Below the pieces are notes generated by a model. It worked only from the letters and a program-made list of their open reading frames with translations. It did not search any database and was not told the DNA's origin. Positions 1 to 5,950 of a stretch of 7,661 nucleotides of DNA are shown here, one piece after another; position 1 is the stretch's first letter, and every line of letters starts with the position of its first letter. The translations under genes and the position numbers were made by a program. The stretch is from Rhodospirillales bacterium (GTDB taxonomy: Bacteria; Pseudomonadota; Alphaproteobacteria; ATCC43930; CGMCC-115725). The DNA is taken from NCBI GenBank assembly GCA_015654725.1, contig JAATGI010000019.1, positions 1 to 7,661 on the forward strand. The letters run 5' to 3'.

Positions 1-1130
1 CCGGCGATTTCGGCGACCGTCGCCTCGTCGTCGCTGGCGAAGGCGGCGAACAGGTTGCGCGCCTCCTGCCACTCGACCGCGCCGGCCGGCAAGGCGCCGG
101 AGGCGCGGAAGCGCAGCATCGCCTCGCCCACCGCGCGCGCGTCGCGCTGCTTCAGGTCGAAGAACAGCCGCTCGAAATTGCTCGCGACCTGGATATCCAT
201 GCTCGGCGACAGGGTCGGCTCGACCGCGCGCAGCTCCATGGTGCCGCCCTTGATGTAGCGCGCCAGAATGTCGTTGCGGTTGGTGGCGACGACGAGGCGC
301 GCGATCGGCAGGCCCATGAGCCGCGCCACATGCGCGGCATAGACATTGCCGAAATTGCCGGTGGGCACGGCGAAGCTCACCGGCCGGTCGGGCGCGCCCA
401 GGGCCAGGGCGGCGACGAAATAATAGATCGTCTGCGCCATGATCCGCGCCCAGTTGATCGAATTGACCGCCGACAGATTGTGCGCGTTGCGGAAGCCCGC
501 GTCGGCGAACATCGCCTTCACCAGATCCTGGCAATCGTCGAAGCTGCCCTCGATGCCGACGGCATGGGCGTTGGGCGAGCCGACCGTGGTCATCTGGCGC
601 CGCTGCACGTCGGAAATGCGCCCCACCGGATAGAGCATGAAGATGTCGCAGGCTGCGCGGTCGCGGCAGGCCTCGATCGCGGCCGAGCCGGTATCGCCCG
701 AGGTGGCGCCGATAATGGTGACGCGGCCGCCGCGCTTCAACAGCACCTCGTCAAAGAGGCGCCCCACCAGCTGCAAGGCGTAATCCTTGAAGGCGAGCGT
801 CGGCCCGTGAAACAGTTCGAGGAGCCACAGATCGGGCCCGAGTTCCCGCAACGGCGCGATCGCCTCGTGATTGAAATCGCGATAGGCGGCGGCGAGGATG
901 CGCTCCAATTGCGGCGGCGCCAGCGTGCCGCCGAGAAACGGCGCCATCACCCGCGCGGCGATTTCGACATAGGACTTGCCGCGCAAGGAACGCACGAATT
1001 CGCGGCTGAAATCGGGCCATTGCTCGGGCACATAGAGTCCGCCGTCCGGCGCGAGACCGCGCAGGAGCACGTCATCGAACTCAACGCGTTCGGGCCAGGG
1101 CCGGGCATCGCGGGTGCTAACGTAATGCAC
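1..1130 (-). CDS. thrC: Threonine synthase, C-terminus cut by window edge
   Basis: PLP-dependent enzyme that converts O-phospho-L-homoserine to L-threonine and phosphate, the last step of threonine synthesis, in the cytoplasm. The visible 376 codons begin VHYVSTRDARPWP, the usual N-terminus of the family, and contain GLAPDGGLYVPE (25-36), the PLP-lysine motif HGPTLAFKDYALQ (Lys about 115), SGDTGSA (144-150) and the phosphate-binding loop PTGNFGN (256-262). The family is usually about 460-470 residues, so roughly 85-95 C-terminal residues lie outside the window. I chose the GTG at 1130 because its product aligns with the usual MxYxSTRG start and a good ribosome-binding site lies 8 nt upstream; no ATG nearby fits. 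It follows the serine hydrolase gene after 196 bp, so it may have its own promoter. Reading frame and motifs are intact. Identification is very secure; only the start is inferred. Confidence 0.97.
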   Translation of the reverse strand, partial: MHYVSTRDARPWPERVEFDDVLLRGLAPDGGLYVPEQWPDFSREFVRSLRGKSYVEIAARVMAPFLGGTLAPPQLERILAAAYRDFNHEAIAPLRELGPDLWLLELFHGPTLAFKDYALQLVGRLFDEVLLKRGGRVTIIGATSGDTGSAAIEACRDRAACDIFMLYPVGRISDVQRRQMTTVGSPNAHAVGIEGSFDDCQDLVKAMFADAGFRNAHNLSAVNSINWARIMAQTIYYFVAALALGAPDRPVSFAVPTGNFGNVYAAHVARLMGLPIARLVVATNRNDILARYIKGGTMELRAVEPTLSPSMDIQVASNFERLFFDLKQRDARAVGEAMLRFRASGALPAGAVEWQEARNLFAAFASDDEATVAEIA

Positions 1131-1138
1131 GAACGGAA

Positions 1139-1144
1139 TTCCTT
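1139..1144 (-). promoter_or_regulatory. Ribosome-binding site deciding the GTG start of thrC
   Basis: On the minus strand AAGGAA lies 8 nt before the GTG at 1130. It supports this non-ATG start, which also gives the expected threonine synthase N-terminus. Confidence 0.7.
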
Positions 1145-1194
1145 GGAGAAAGGCCGTCGAGCCTATCGTCTCGCCGGGGGCGCCGCAAGGATCG

Positions 1195-1222
1195 TACTAA
1201 GTTATTGAAATATAATGGCTAT
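1195..1222 (-). promoter_or_regulatory. AT-rich patch, possible thrC promoter
   Basis: The 196-bp gap between the hydrolase stop and thrC holds a conspicuous AT-rich patch in an otherwise GC-rich sequence. It includes a minus-strand TATATT (1214-1209) about 80 nt upstream of the thrC start. I could not find a convincing -35 box at the right distance, so this is only a candidate position for a promoter. The plus strand also reads TATAAT at 1211-1216, but there is no plus-strand gene for it to serve. Confidence 0.2.
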
Positions 1223-1252
1223 CTGTCCGACGCGCCGGCGGGCGACGGGCGC

Positions 1253-1286
1253 GTTTTCAAATGGCCCGGACGGGGCCTGTTTTCAA
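1253..1286. repeat. Pair of 8-bp direct repeats upstream of thrC
   Basis: The octamer GTTTTCAA (TTGAAAAC on the minus strand) occurs at 1253-1260 and again at 1279-1286, a 26-bp period. Between them lies a small GC hairpin, GGCCC (1264-1268) with GGGCC (1273-1277). The pair sits upstream of thrC and could be a regulator site, but two short copies could also be chance. Confidence 0.25.
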
Positions 1287-1326
1287 GCGGGCGCCGCGAG
1301 GGCCTACACGGGGACGGCGCGCATGC

Positions 1327-2490
1327 CTAAAAGGCGGCGGAAACCGCAATGTCCGACAGGCGTTGAAACCGCTCGATATTGTCACCGTCGTCGAGAACGG
1401 GAACCGTGAGGCAGACAAAGGTGACGCCGAGCTCGGGATCGACCCAATAGAGCGTGCTGCCGGCCCCCTGATTGCCGAAGGTACGCGGCGAGGTCAGCGT
1501 GCCGAAGATGCTGCGGCTCAATTCCTCGCCGCGGAGCTGGAAACCAAGCCCGATATAGGCCGGCGTCGGGCGCCAGCCTCGGCTCAGGCCACGCGCCTTG
1601 AATAGTTCGTTCGGCAAATCGCCGGTCCGGTTCTGCGTCGCGACATCGATCATGCGTGGCGACAGAATGCGCGCGCCGTCCACTTCGCCGCCGCGCCGCA
1701 GCATTTCGGCGAAGCGGTGCATGTCGCCGACGGTCGCAAAGCCGCCGACCCATGGCATTTCCGAATGTTCCTCCTCGAAGGCGCCATGCGTGCCGAGATT
1801 GCTCGAGCCGGGATGAACCGCCGCGAATTCGGGCGGGATCTCCGGCGGGATGTGACGGGATTTGAGATCGGCGCGCACGCCGATGGCGCTGTCCTTCATG
1901 CCGAGCGGCTTGAACAACTCGTCCTCGACGATCTTGCGATAGGAGCGCTTCGCCGGATCGGTCCGCCGCAGCATTTCGCCCAAGAGCGCATGGCCCACCA
2001 TCGGCGAATAATTCACCCGCGTTCCCGGCTCGTCGATGCCATGGACCGAGGAGCAGATCGCGGAAATGATTTCGTCGAGCCGGTCGAGATACATGCCGGG
2101 CCGCGGCGTGTAGACGCACGGCAGCCCGCTGCGATGCGTCAGCAAATTTTCAACCGTGATCTCGTCGCGCGGCTTGCCTTTGAACTCCGGGATCAGCGAC
2201 GAGACTTTGGTGAACAGGCCCAACTCGCCGCGCTCGATCGCGCGCAGCACCAGCACGTTGGTGATCGCCTTGGTCACGGAGAGCAGGCTAAAGACCGAGT
2301 CCTTGCGCACCGGGTTCTGGCTGGTCGAACGGACGCGGCCCAGCGCTTCGTGGAGCCCGATCCGGCCATCGCGGGCGACAATGATGCCGGCGCCGTGATA
2401 GCGGCCCGAAGCGATATCGGCCTCGATGGTCGCCTTGAGATGTTGCAGACGAGCGGCGTCGAGACCGCGCGGCACGATGATGTCCGACAT
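1327..2490 (-). CDS. Serine hydrolase, class C beta-lactamase/esterase family
   Basis: A 387-residue protein of the beta-lactamase (PF00144) superfamily, which includes class C beta-lactamases, EstB-like esterases and D-peptidases. The nucleophile motif SVTK is at 71-74 (Ser71, Lys74) within FSLLSVTKAITN. LLTHRSGLP (117-124) is the usual family signature. NYSPMVGHALLGE places the second-motif Tyr at about 161, and FGNQGAGSTLYW (338-349) occupies the place of the third, KTG/HxG-type motif. There is no signal peptide or membrane segment, so it is probably cytoplasmic; this argues against a classical secreted beta-lactamase and for an esterase or similar role. The substrate cannot be read from sequence. 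The ATG at 2490 has a strong ribosome-binding site; the open frame continues upstream to 2598, but that extension is translated repeat DNA. It lies 137 bp after the M32 peptidase gene, separated by a palindromic repeat. Confidence 0.9.
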   Translation of the reverse strand: MSDIIVPRGLDAARLQHLKATIEADIASGRYHGAGIIVARDGRIGLHEALGRVRSTSQNPVRKDSVFSLLSVTKAITNVLVLRAIERGELGLFTKVSSLIPEFKGKPRDEITVENLLTHRSGLPCVYTPRPGMYLDRLDEIISAICSSVHGIDEPGTRVNYSPMVGHALLGEMLRRTDPAKRSYRKIVEDELFKPLGMKDSAIGVRADLKSRHIPPEIPPEFAAVHPGSSNLGTHGAFEEEHSEMPWVGGFATVGDMHRFAEMLRRGGEVDGARILSPRMIDVATQNRTGDLPNELFKARGLSRGWRPTPAYIGLGFQLRGEELSRSIFGTLTSPRTFGNQGAGSTLYWVDPELGVTFVCLTVPVLDDGDNIERFQRLSDIAVSAAF

Positions 2491-2496
2491 AGAGTG

Positions 2497-2502
2497 CCTC
2501 CT
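2497..2502 (-). promoter_or_regulatory. Strong ribosome-binding site of the serine hydrolase gene
   Basis: A perfect minus-strand AGGAGG lies 6 nt before the ATG at 2490. It fixes the start at MSDIIVPRG and rules out the longer open frame from 2598. Confidence 0.85.
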
Positions 2503-2528
2503 TTGCCTGTTTACATCGATCCGCCGAA

Positions 2529-2596
2529 GCCCCCACCCGAAAACGCTTCGCGTTTTCTTCCCTCCCCCGCTCGCGGGGGATGGTTGGGGCGGGGGC
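2529..2596. repeat. C/G-rich palindromic intergenic repeat with two hairpins
   Basis: The gap between the M32 peptidase stop and the hydrolase start holds two perfect hairpins: GAAAACGC/GCGTTTTC (2539-2546 with 2550-2557, loop TTC) and CCCCCGC/GCGGGGG (2564-2570 with 2573-2579, loop TC). A C-rich left arm (GCCCCCACCC, 2529-2538) can pair imperfectly with the G-rich right arm (2582-2596). Translated, it gives a PPPQPSPASGGG-type peptide familiar as spurious ORF ends in many proteobacteria, so this is probably a dispersed genomic repeat. It might end or attenuate transcription after the peptidase gene, but no T-run follows either hairpin on the minus strand. Confidence 0.7.
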
Positions 2597-2627
2597 ACTT
2601 TGCCGTCAATTGCACAGGCATCACGGG

Positions 2628-4124
2628 TTAATCCTCAAGATACCGCGCCCGCAGATGGCGCAAATAAGGACCCGTCTCCAACGGCCGGCCGGTGGCTTCG
2701 GTCATGATCTGGTCGGTCGAACGCGAGGAGGCCTTGCCATGGACATTGGCGCGCAGCCACGCCATCAGCGGCGCGAAATCGCCGGCCGCGATGCCAGGCA
2801 GGATCGCGGCATCGGCGGCGGTCGCGGCCTGGAACAATTGGGCCGCGTTCATCGCGCCCAGCGTATAGGTCGGGAAATAGCCCCAAGCGCCGTCATACCA
2901 GTGAATATCCTGCAAGCAGCCGAGCGCGTCGTTGGGCGGCACCACGCCCAAGAGTTCGCGCATGCCCTGGTTCCATTCGCGCGGCAGATCGGCGAGCGCC
3001 ATGTCGCCCGCGATCAGCGCGCGCTCGAGCCGGTAGCGCAGCATGACATGGGCCGGATAGGTCAGCTCGTCGGCATCGACGCGGATGAAGCCGCGCTCGA
3101 CGCGGGTGCCGAGGCGATAGAGATTCCCGGCCTCCCAAGCCGGCCCCTCGCCGCCGAAGGCCGCGCGGATCAGGGGCGCGGCAAACGCCATGAATTCGCG
3201 GCCGCGGCAAACCTGCATCTCGATCAAGAGCGATTGGCTCTCATGAATGCTCATGCCGCGCGCATCGCCCACCGGCTGGCGCGCCCAGGCGCGCGGCAAG
3301 CCCAGCTCATAGAGCGCGTGCCCGGTCTCGTGCAGCACGCCCATCAGCGCCTGGCGAAAATCCTTTTCGTCATAGCGCGTGGTGATGCGTACATCCTGCG
3401 GCGTGCCGCCGGTGAAGGGATGGAGGCTGATATCGAGCCGGCCATGGCCGAAATCGAAACCGAGCCGCTCCATCAGCGTGACCCCGAGCGCGCGCTGCGC
3501 CGCGACCGGAAACGGGCCCGGCGGCGCCAGCGGCGCCGGACGCTTGCCTTGCAGCGTCAGCGCGCGGTCGATCATGCCGGGCAGAACCGCCGCCAGTTCG
3601 GCGAACAGCCGATCGATGGTCGCGGTGCCGCCGCCCGGCTCGTAATCGTCCAGGAGCGCGTCGTAAAGCGATTTGCCGAATACCGCGGCTTTGGCCGCCC
3701 CCACGTCACGAACCAGGCCGAGGACCTTTTCAAAGGCCGGCAGCACGGCGGCGAAATCGCTTTGCTTCCGCGCCTTGCGCCAGGTCATTTCGCATTCGGT
3801 GCAGGCCTTGGAAAAAGCGGCGACGAGATCGGCCGGCATCGCGGCCGCGCGCTTCACCGCGAGCCGCATCTCGGCAAGATTGGCGCGCTGCCATGAATCG
3901 AGATCGTTCTGCCCGTCGGCGCCGGCCAGGAGATCGGACAAAGCGGGATCGGTCAGCCCGTCATGCACGATCACCTTGAGCGTGGCGAGCTGTTCGCCGC
4001 GCGATTGGGCGCCGCCCTCGGGCATGTTGGTCGAGGCATCCCAACTCAGCACCGACAGCGCCTCGCGCACCGCGCCCAGCCGCGCGAACCGCGCTTCGAG
4101 CGCCTGATAGGGGCTGGCGGTCAT
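2628..4124 (-). CDS. M32 family metallocarboxypeptidase (Taq type)
   Basis: Cytoplasmic zinc-dependent carboxypeptidase that removes C-terminal residues from peptides. The 498-residue product matches the usual family length of about 500. It shows the zinc motif HETGH at 265-269 (His265, catalytic Glu266, His269) and the third ligand in GMSIHESQS (Glu295). It also has the M32 hallmarks HPF (235-237), DVRITTRY (244-251), IRVDADELTY (347-356) and GCLQDIHW (402-409). No signal peptide is seen. I chose the ATG at 4124, with GAGGG 6 nt upstream and product MTASPYQALEARF; the open frame continues to 4361, but that part is out-of-frame SURF1 sequence. Its ATG overlaps the SURF1 stop (ATGA), so the two are probably translated together. 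Family assignment is very secure. A link to oxidase biogenesis is suggested only by this overlap; general peptide turnover is the simpler reading. Confidence 0.96.
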   Translation of the reverse strand: MTASPYQALEARFARLGAVREALSVLSWDASTNMPEGGAQSRGEQLATLKVIVHDGLTDPALSDLLAGADGQNDLDSWQRANLAEMRLAVKRAAAMPADLVAAFSKACTECEMTWRKARKQSDFAAVLPAFEKVLGLVRDVGAAKAAVFGKSLYDALLDDYEPGGGTATIDRLFAELAAVLPGMIDRALTLQGKRPAPLAPPGPFPVAAQRALGVTLMERLGFDFGHGRLDISLHPFTGGTPQDVRITTRYDEKDFRQALMGVLHETGHALYELGLPRAWARQPVGDARGMSIHESQSLLIEMQVCRGREFMAFAAPLIRAAFGGEGPAWEAGNLYRLGTRVERGFIRVDADELTYPAHVMLRYRLERALIAGDMALADLPREWNQGMRELLGVVPPNDALGCLQDIHWYDGAWGYFPTYTLGAMNAAQLFQAATAADAAILPGIAAGDFAPLMAWLRANVHGKASSRSTDQIMTEATGRPLETGPYLRHLRARYLED

Positions 4125-4840
4125 GGCTTGCCCTCGCGGCGGAGTTTCAGCATCCAGAAGACATAAAGGACCGGCATCGCCGCCGCCAGTGCGTACCAGG
4201 TGATGGCGTATTGGAGATGATCGTTGGGGAGATCGAGATTGGTCTGCCCGCCCTCGGGATAGCCGCCGGCATTGGGCGTGGCGTCGGCATCGAGATAGAA
4301 GGGCAGCACCCGGTCGATGCGATCGGCCGCCGCCATCGCGGCGAGATCGACATAGAACCAATGATTGCCAGCCACGTCGTTATCGGGCGTAAACCAGGAC
4401 GGCTTTCCGGCGGGCGGCAGGCGCAACAGGCCGGTGACCATGACCTCGCCGAGATCGGCGCTGGCCGAGCGTGTCGCCGGATCGCGTCTGTTCTCCGGCA
4501 CGAAGCCGCGATCGACCAGCAAAAACCGCCCGTCCTCGAGCAACAGCGGTGTCACGATGTGGTAGCCGATCGCGCCGTCCTTCGAGATGGCCTGGAGATA
4601 AAGCTCGGCCGCGTGCTGGAACGTGCCCTTGGCGCCGACGCGATGAAACTCCAAGGCGCGGGCCTCGGCGAGATCGCGCGGCAGCGAAACCGGCGGCGCG
4701 GTCACGGCGGCGGCGCGCGCGGCGATCAGCCCTTCCTTCCAATGAAGCCGCTGCACCTGCCATGTGCCGAGACCGAGGAACAGGCACAGCATCGCCAGCG
4801 AAAAGACGCTGGGCCAGACGAGCGAGCGGCGGCGAGACAT
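4121..4840 (-). CDS. SURF1-family cytochrome c oxidase assembly protein
   Basis: Inner-membrane chaperone that binds heme a and helps insert it into oxidase subunit I. The 239 residues have the family's typical layout: a transmembrane segment at about 9-27, running into LGTWQVQRLHWKEGLI (24-39); a periplasmic domain containing LVDRGFVP (108-115); and a second transmembrane segment at about 211-231, starting in NDHLQYAITWYALA. His208 in that last motif fits the conserved histidine reported as a heme ligand in bacterial Surf1, although I place it by motif and not by alignment. The ATG at 4840 gives a normal N-terminus, but no clear ribosome-binding site precedes it. It lies 144 bp after ctaE, with a palindromic repeat in the gap. 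The canonical alphaproteobacterial order often has a DUF983 gene between ctaE and SURF1; none is present here. The M32 peptidase gene overlaps its stop codon. Confidence 0.96.
   Translation of the reverse strand: MSRRRSLVWPSVFSLAMLCLFLGLGTWQVQRLHWKEGLIAARAAAVTAPPVSLPRDLAEARALEFHRVGAKGTFQHAAELYLQAISKDGAIGYHIVTPLLLEDGRFLLVDRGFVPENRRDPATRSASADLGEVMVTGLLRLPPAGKPSWFTPDNDVAGNHWFYVDLAAMAAADRIDRVLPFYLDADATPNAGGYPEGGQTNLDLPNDHLQYAITWYALAAAMPVLYVFWMLKLRREGKP
4131..4135 (-). promoter_or_regulatory. Ribosome-binding site of the M32 peptidase inside the SURF1 gene
   Basis: Minus-strand GAGGG lies 6 nt before the ATG at 4124 and within the last codons of the SURF1 gene. With the 4-nt ATGA overlap it fits translational coupling and supports the short start over the longer open frame. 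Confidence 0.65.
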
Positions 4841-4881
4841 GCCGGACTCTAGAGCGGAATCCGATCAAGTTGAAACTCTGC

Positions 4882-4962
4882 TCCGTCGTCCCTGCGAATG
4901 CAGGGACCCAGGGCGAACACGTGTCGGTGTCCCTGGATTCCCGCTTCCGCGGGAATGACGGA
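4882..4962. repeat. Cloverleaf-forming palindromic repeat, copy 1 (ctaE-SURF1 gap)
   Basis: An element of about 80 bp that folds with no unpaired base at the junction. The closing stem is TCCGTC/GACGGA (4882-4887 with 4957-4962). Hairpin A is GTCCCTGC/GCAGGGAC (4888-4907, loop GAAT). The centre arm is CCAGGG/CCCTGG (4908-4913 with 4931-4936), extended by ACAC/GTGT (4917-4920 with 4927-4930). Hairpin B is ATTCCCGC/GCGGGAAT (4937-4956, loop TTCC). The two halves are imperfect inverted repeats, as in a MITE- or REP-like element. Its translations (FPRKRE, PAFAGTT) are known spurious ORF fragments in many proteobacterial genomes. A second copy in the same orientation lies at 6874-6951. It encodes no protein of its own. 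Confidence 0.88.
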
Positions 4963-4984
4963 TAACCAGAAATGAAAGGCGGCG

Positions 4985-5800
4985 CTATTCGTACGTGGCG
5001 CCGCTGCCGCCCCACCAATAAATGCAGATGAACAGGAACAGCCACACGACATCGACGAAATGCCAATACCAGGCCGCGGCCTCGAAGCCGAAATGCTGCT
5101 CGGGCTTGAATTGCCCGGCCATCGCGCGGAACAGGCACACCGCGAGGAAGGTGGTGCCGATAATGACATGGAAACCGTGGAAGCCGGTCGCCATGAAAAA
5201 GGTCGAAGGATAGATGCCGTCGCGGAAGCCGAAGGCCGCGTTGCTGTATTCATAGACCTGGCAGCCGGTGAAGCAGAGGCCGAGAATCACGGTCACGAGC
5301 AGGCCGTTGACCAGCCCCTTGCGGTCGTTCTGCAACAGCGCGTGATGCGCCCAGGTCACAGTGGTCCCCGAACACAGCAGGATCAGGGTGTTGAGGAACG
5401 GGAACTCGAACGGATTGAACGGATGCACGCCCTTGGGCGGCCACACGCCGCCGACCGGGAACAGGCTTGAGGTGAAGAACGCCCAGAAAAAGGCGAAGAA
5501 GAACATCACCTCGGAGGCGATGAACAACAGCATGCCGTAGCGCAGGCCGAGCTGAACCACCTTGGTGTGATAGCCGACAAGGGCTTCGCGAATGACGTCG
5601 CGCCACCACACCGCCATGACGCCGAGCACGGCCAGCATGGCGACGATCAAGAGCCAAACGCCATAGCCGTGCATGAACAGCACGCCGCCCGCCGCCATCG
5701 ACCCGGCCGCGGCGGCGCCGACAATCGGCCACGGGCTCGGATCGACGAGATGATAGGGGTGCTTGTGGTGCGGCAGGTCGTGGCTCGTTTCGGTGGTCAT
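4985..5800 (-). CDS. ctaE: Cytochrome c oxidase subunit III (aa3 type)
   Basis: Integral membrane subunit of the aa3-type oxidase; it lacks metal centres and stabilises subunit I during proton uptake and turnover. The 271-residue product is full length, with seven likely transmembrane segments (about 25-43, 49-66, 88-109, 135-155, 166-185, 202-224, 245-263). Family motifs are HPYHLVDPSPWP (14-25), WWRDVIRE (65-72), SEVMFFFAFFWAFF (96-109, conserved Glu97), TFFMATGFHGFHVIIG (200-215) and HFGFEAAAWYWHFVDVVWLF (236-255). The ATG at 5800 is preceded by AGGGG with short spacing. It starts 13 nt after the CoxF-like ORF, where ctaG would usually intervene. It is followed by a repeat element and then SURF1. 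Also called coxC or cox3. Confidence 0.97.
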   Translation of the reverse strand: MTTETSHDLPHHKHPYHLVDPSPWPIVGAAAAGSMAAGGVLFMHGYGVWLLIVAMLAVLGVMAVWWRDVIREALVGYHTKVVQLGLRYGMLLFIASEVMFFFAFFWAFFTSSLFPVGGVWPPKGVHPFNPFEFPFLNTLILLCSGTTVTWAHHALLQNDRKGLVNGLLVTVILGLCFTGCQVYEYSNAAFGFRDGIYPSTFFMATGFHGFHVIIGTTFLAVCLFRAMAGQFKPEQHFGFEAAAWYWHFVDVVWLFLFICIYWWGGSGATYE

Positions 5801-5813
5801 CGGCCCCTCATTC

Positions 5814-5948
5814 TCATGGCGTGTTCCCGACCCGAACCCAGGCGAGGAAATAAAACAGCACGACGAGCGCCACCAGAATCCACAACAGCGCGAGGTTGCG
5901 CGATCGTTGCCGCTTCTGGCGTTCGTCCATGGCGAGGTCCCGCGCCAT
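5814..5948 (-). CDS. CoxF-like small single-span membrane protein
   Basis: A 44-residue protein beginning MARDLAMDERQKRQRSRN, with a basic N-terminal tail and one hydrophobic segment at about 19-37, ending WVRVGNTP. In many alphaproteobacterial oxidase operons a similar small ORF, often called coxF, follows ctaB; its function is not established. The ATG at 5948 lies 2 nt after the ctaB stop (TAG at 5953-5951), and the stop is 13 nt before ctaE, so it is tightly packed in the operon. An internal ATG at 5930 would give a 38-residue version starting MDERQKR; neither start has a strong ribosome-binding site. Arg/Lys-rich residues before the span suggest the N-terminus is cytoplasmic. Assignment rests on position, size and topology, not on a diagnostic motif. 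Confidence 0.75.
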   Translation of the reverse strand: MARDLAMDERQKRQRSRNLALLWILVALVVLFYFLAWVRVGNTP

Positions 5949-5950
5949 CT

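Noticed and set aside
330..1208. Long plus-strand open frame (292 codons) opposite thrC
   Set aside because: It is the antisense shadow of threonine synthase, rich in Arg, His, Gly and Ala, with no recognisable domain. GC-rich genes often leave the opposite frame open.
1264..1283. GGCCC/GGGCC hairpin followed by TGTTTT, resembling a plus-strand terminator
   Set aside because: No plus-strand gene needs it, the stem is only 5 bp, and there is no T-run in the minus direction used by the hydrolase gene.
2491..2598. N-terminal extension of the serine hydrolase
   Set aside because: It translates the palindromic repeat into a PPPQPSPASGGG-type peptide, while the ATG at 2490 follows a perfect AGGAGG.
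1717..2631. Plus-strand open frame (304 codons) opposite the serine hydrolase
   Set aside because: Antisense to a gene with intact active-site motifs; its end runs into the palindromic repeat and its composition is Arg/His-rich without domain features.
2580..3896. Plus-strand open frame (438 codons) opposite the M32 peptidase
   Set aside because: It lies opposite the zinc-site and hallmark regions of a well-supported peptidase; the product is low-information and Arg/Gln-rich.
4125..4361. N-terminal extension of the M32 peptidase to an ATG at 4361
   Set aside because: The 79 extra residues are SURF1 coding sequence read in another frame. The ATG at 4124 has a ribosome-binding site and gives the normal family N-terminus.
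4211..4852. Plus-strand open frame (213 codons) opposite SURF1
   Set aside because: Antisense shadow of a recognised SURF1 protein, with no domain or ribosome-binding site seen.
4849..5253. Minus-strand 134-codon open frame spanning the end of ctaE and the repeat
   Set aside because: Out-of-frame reading of ctaE fused to translated repeat sequence (VIPAEAGIQ), a known artefact type.
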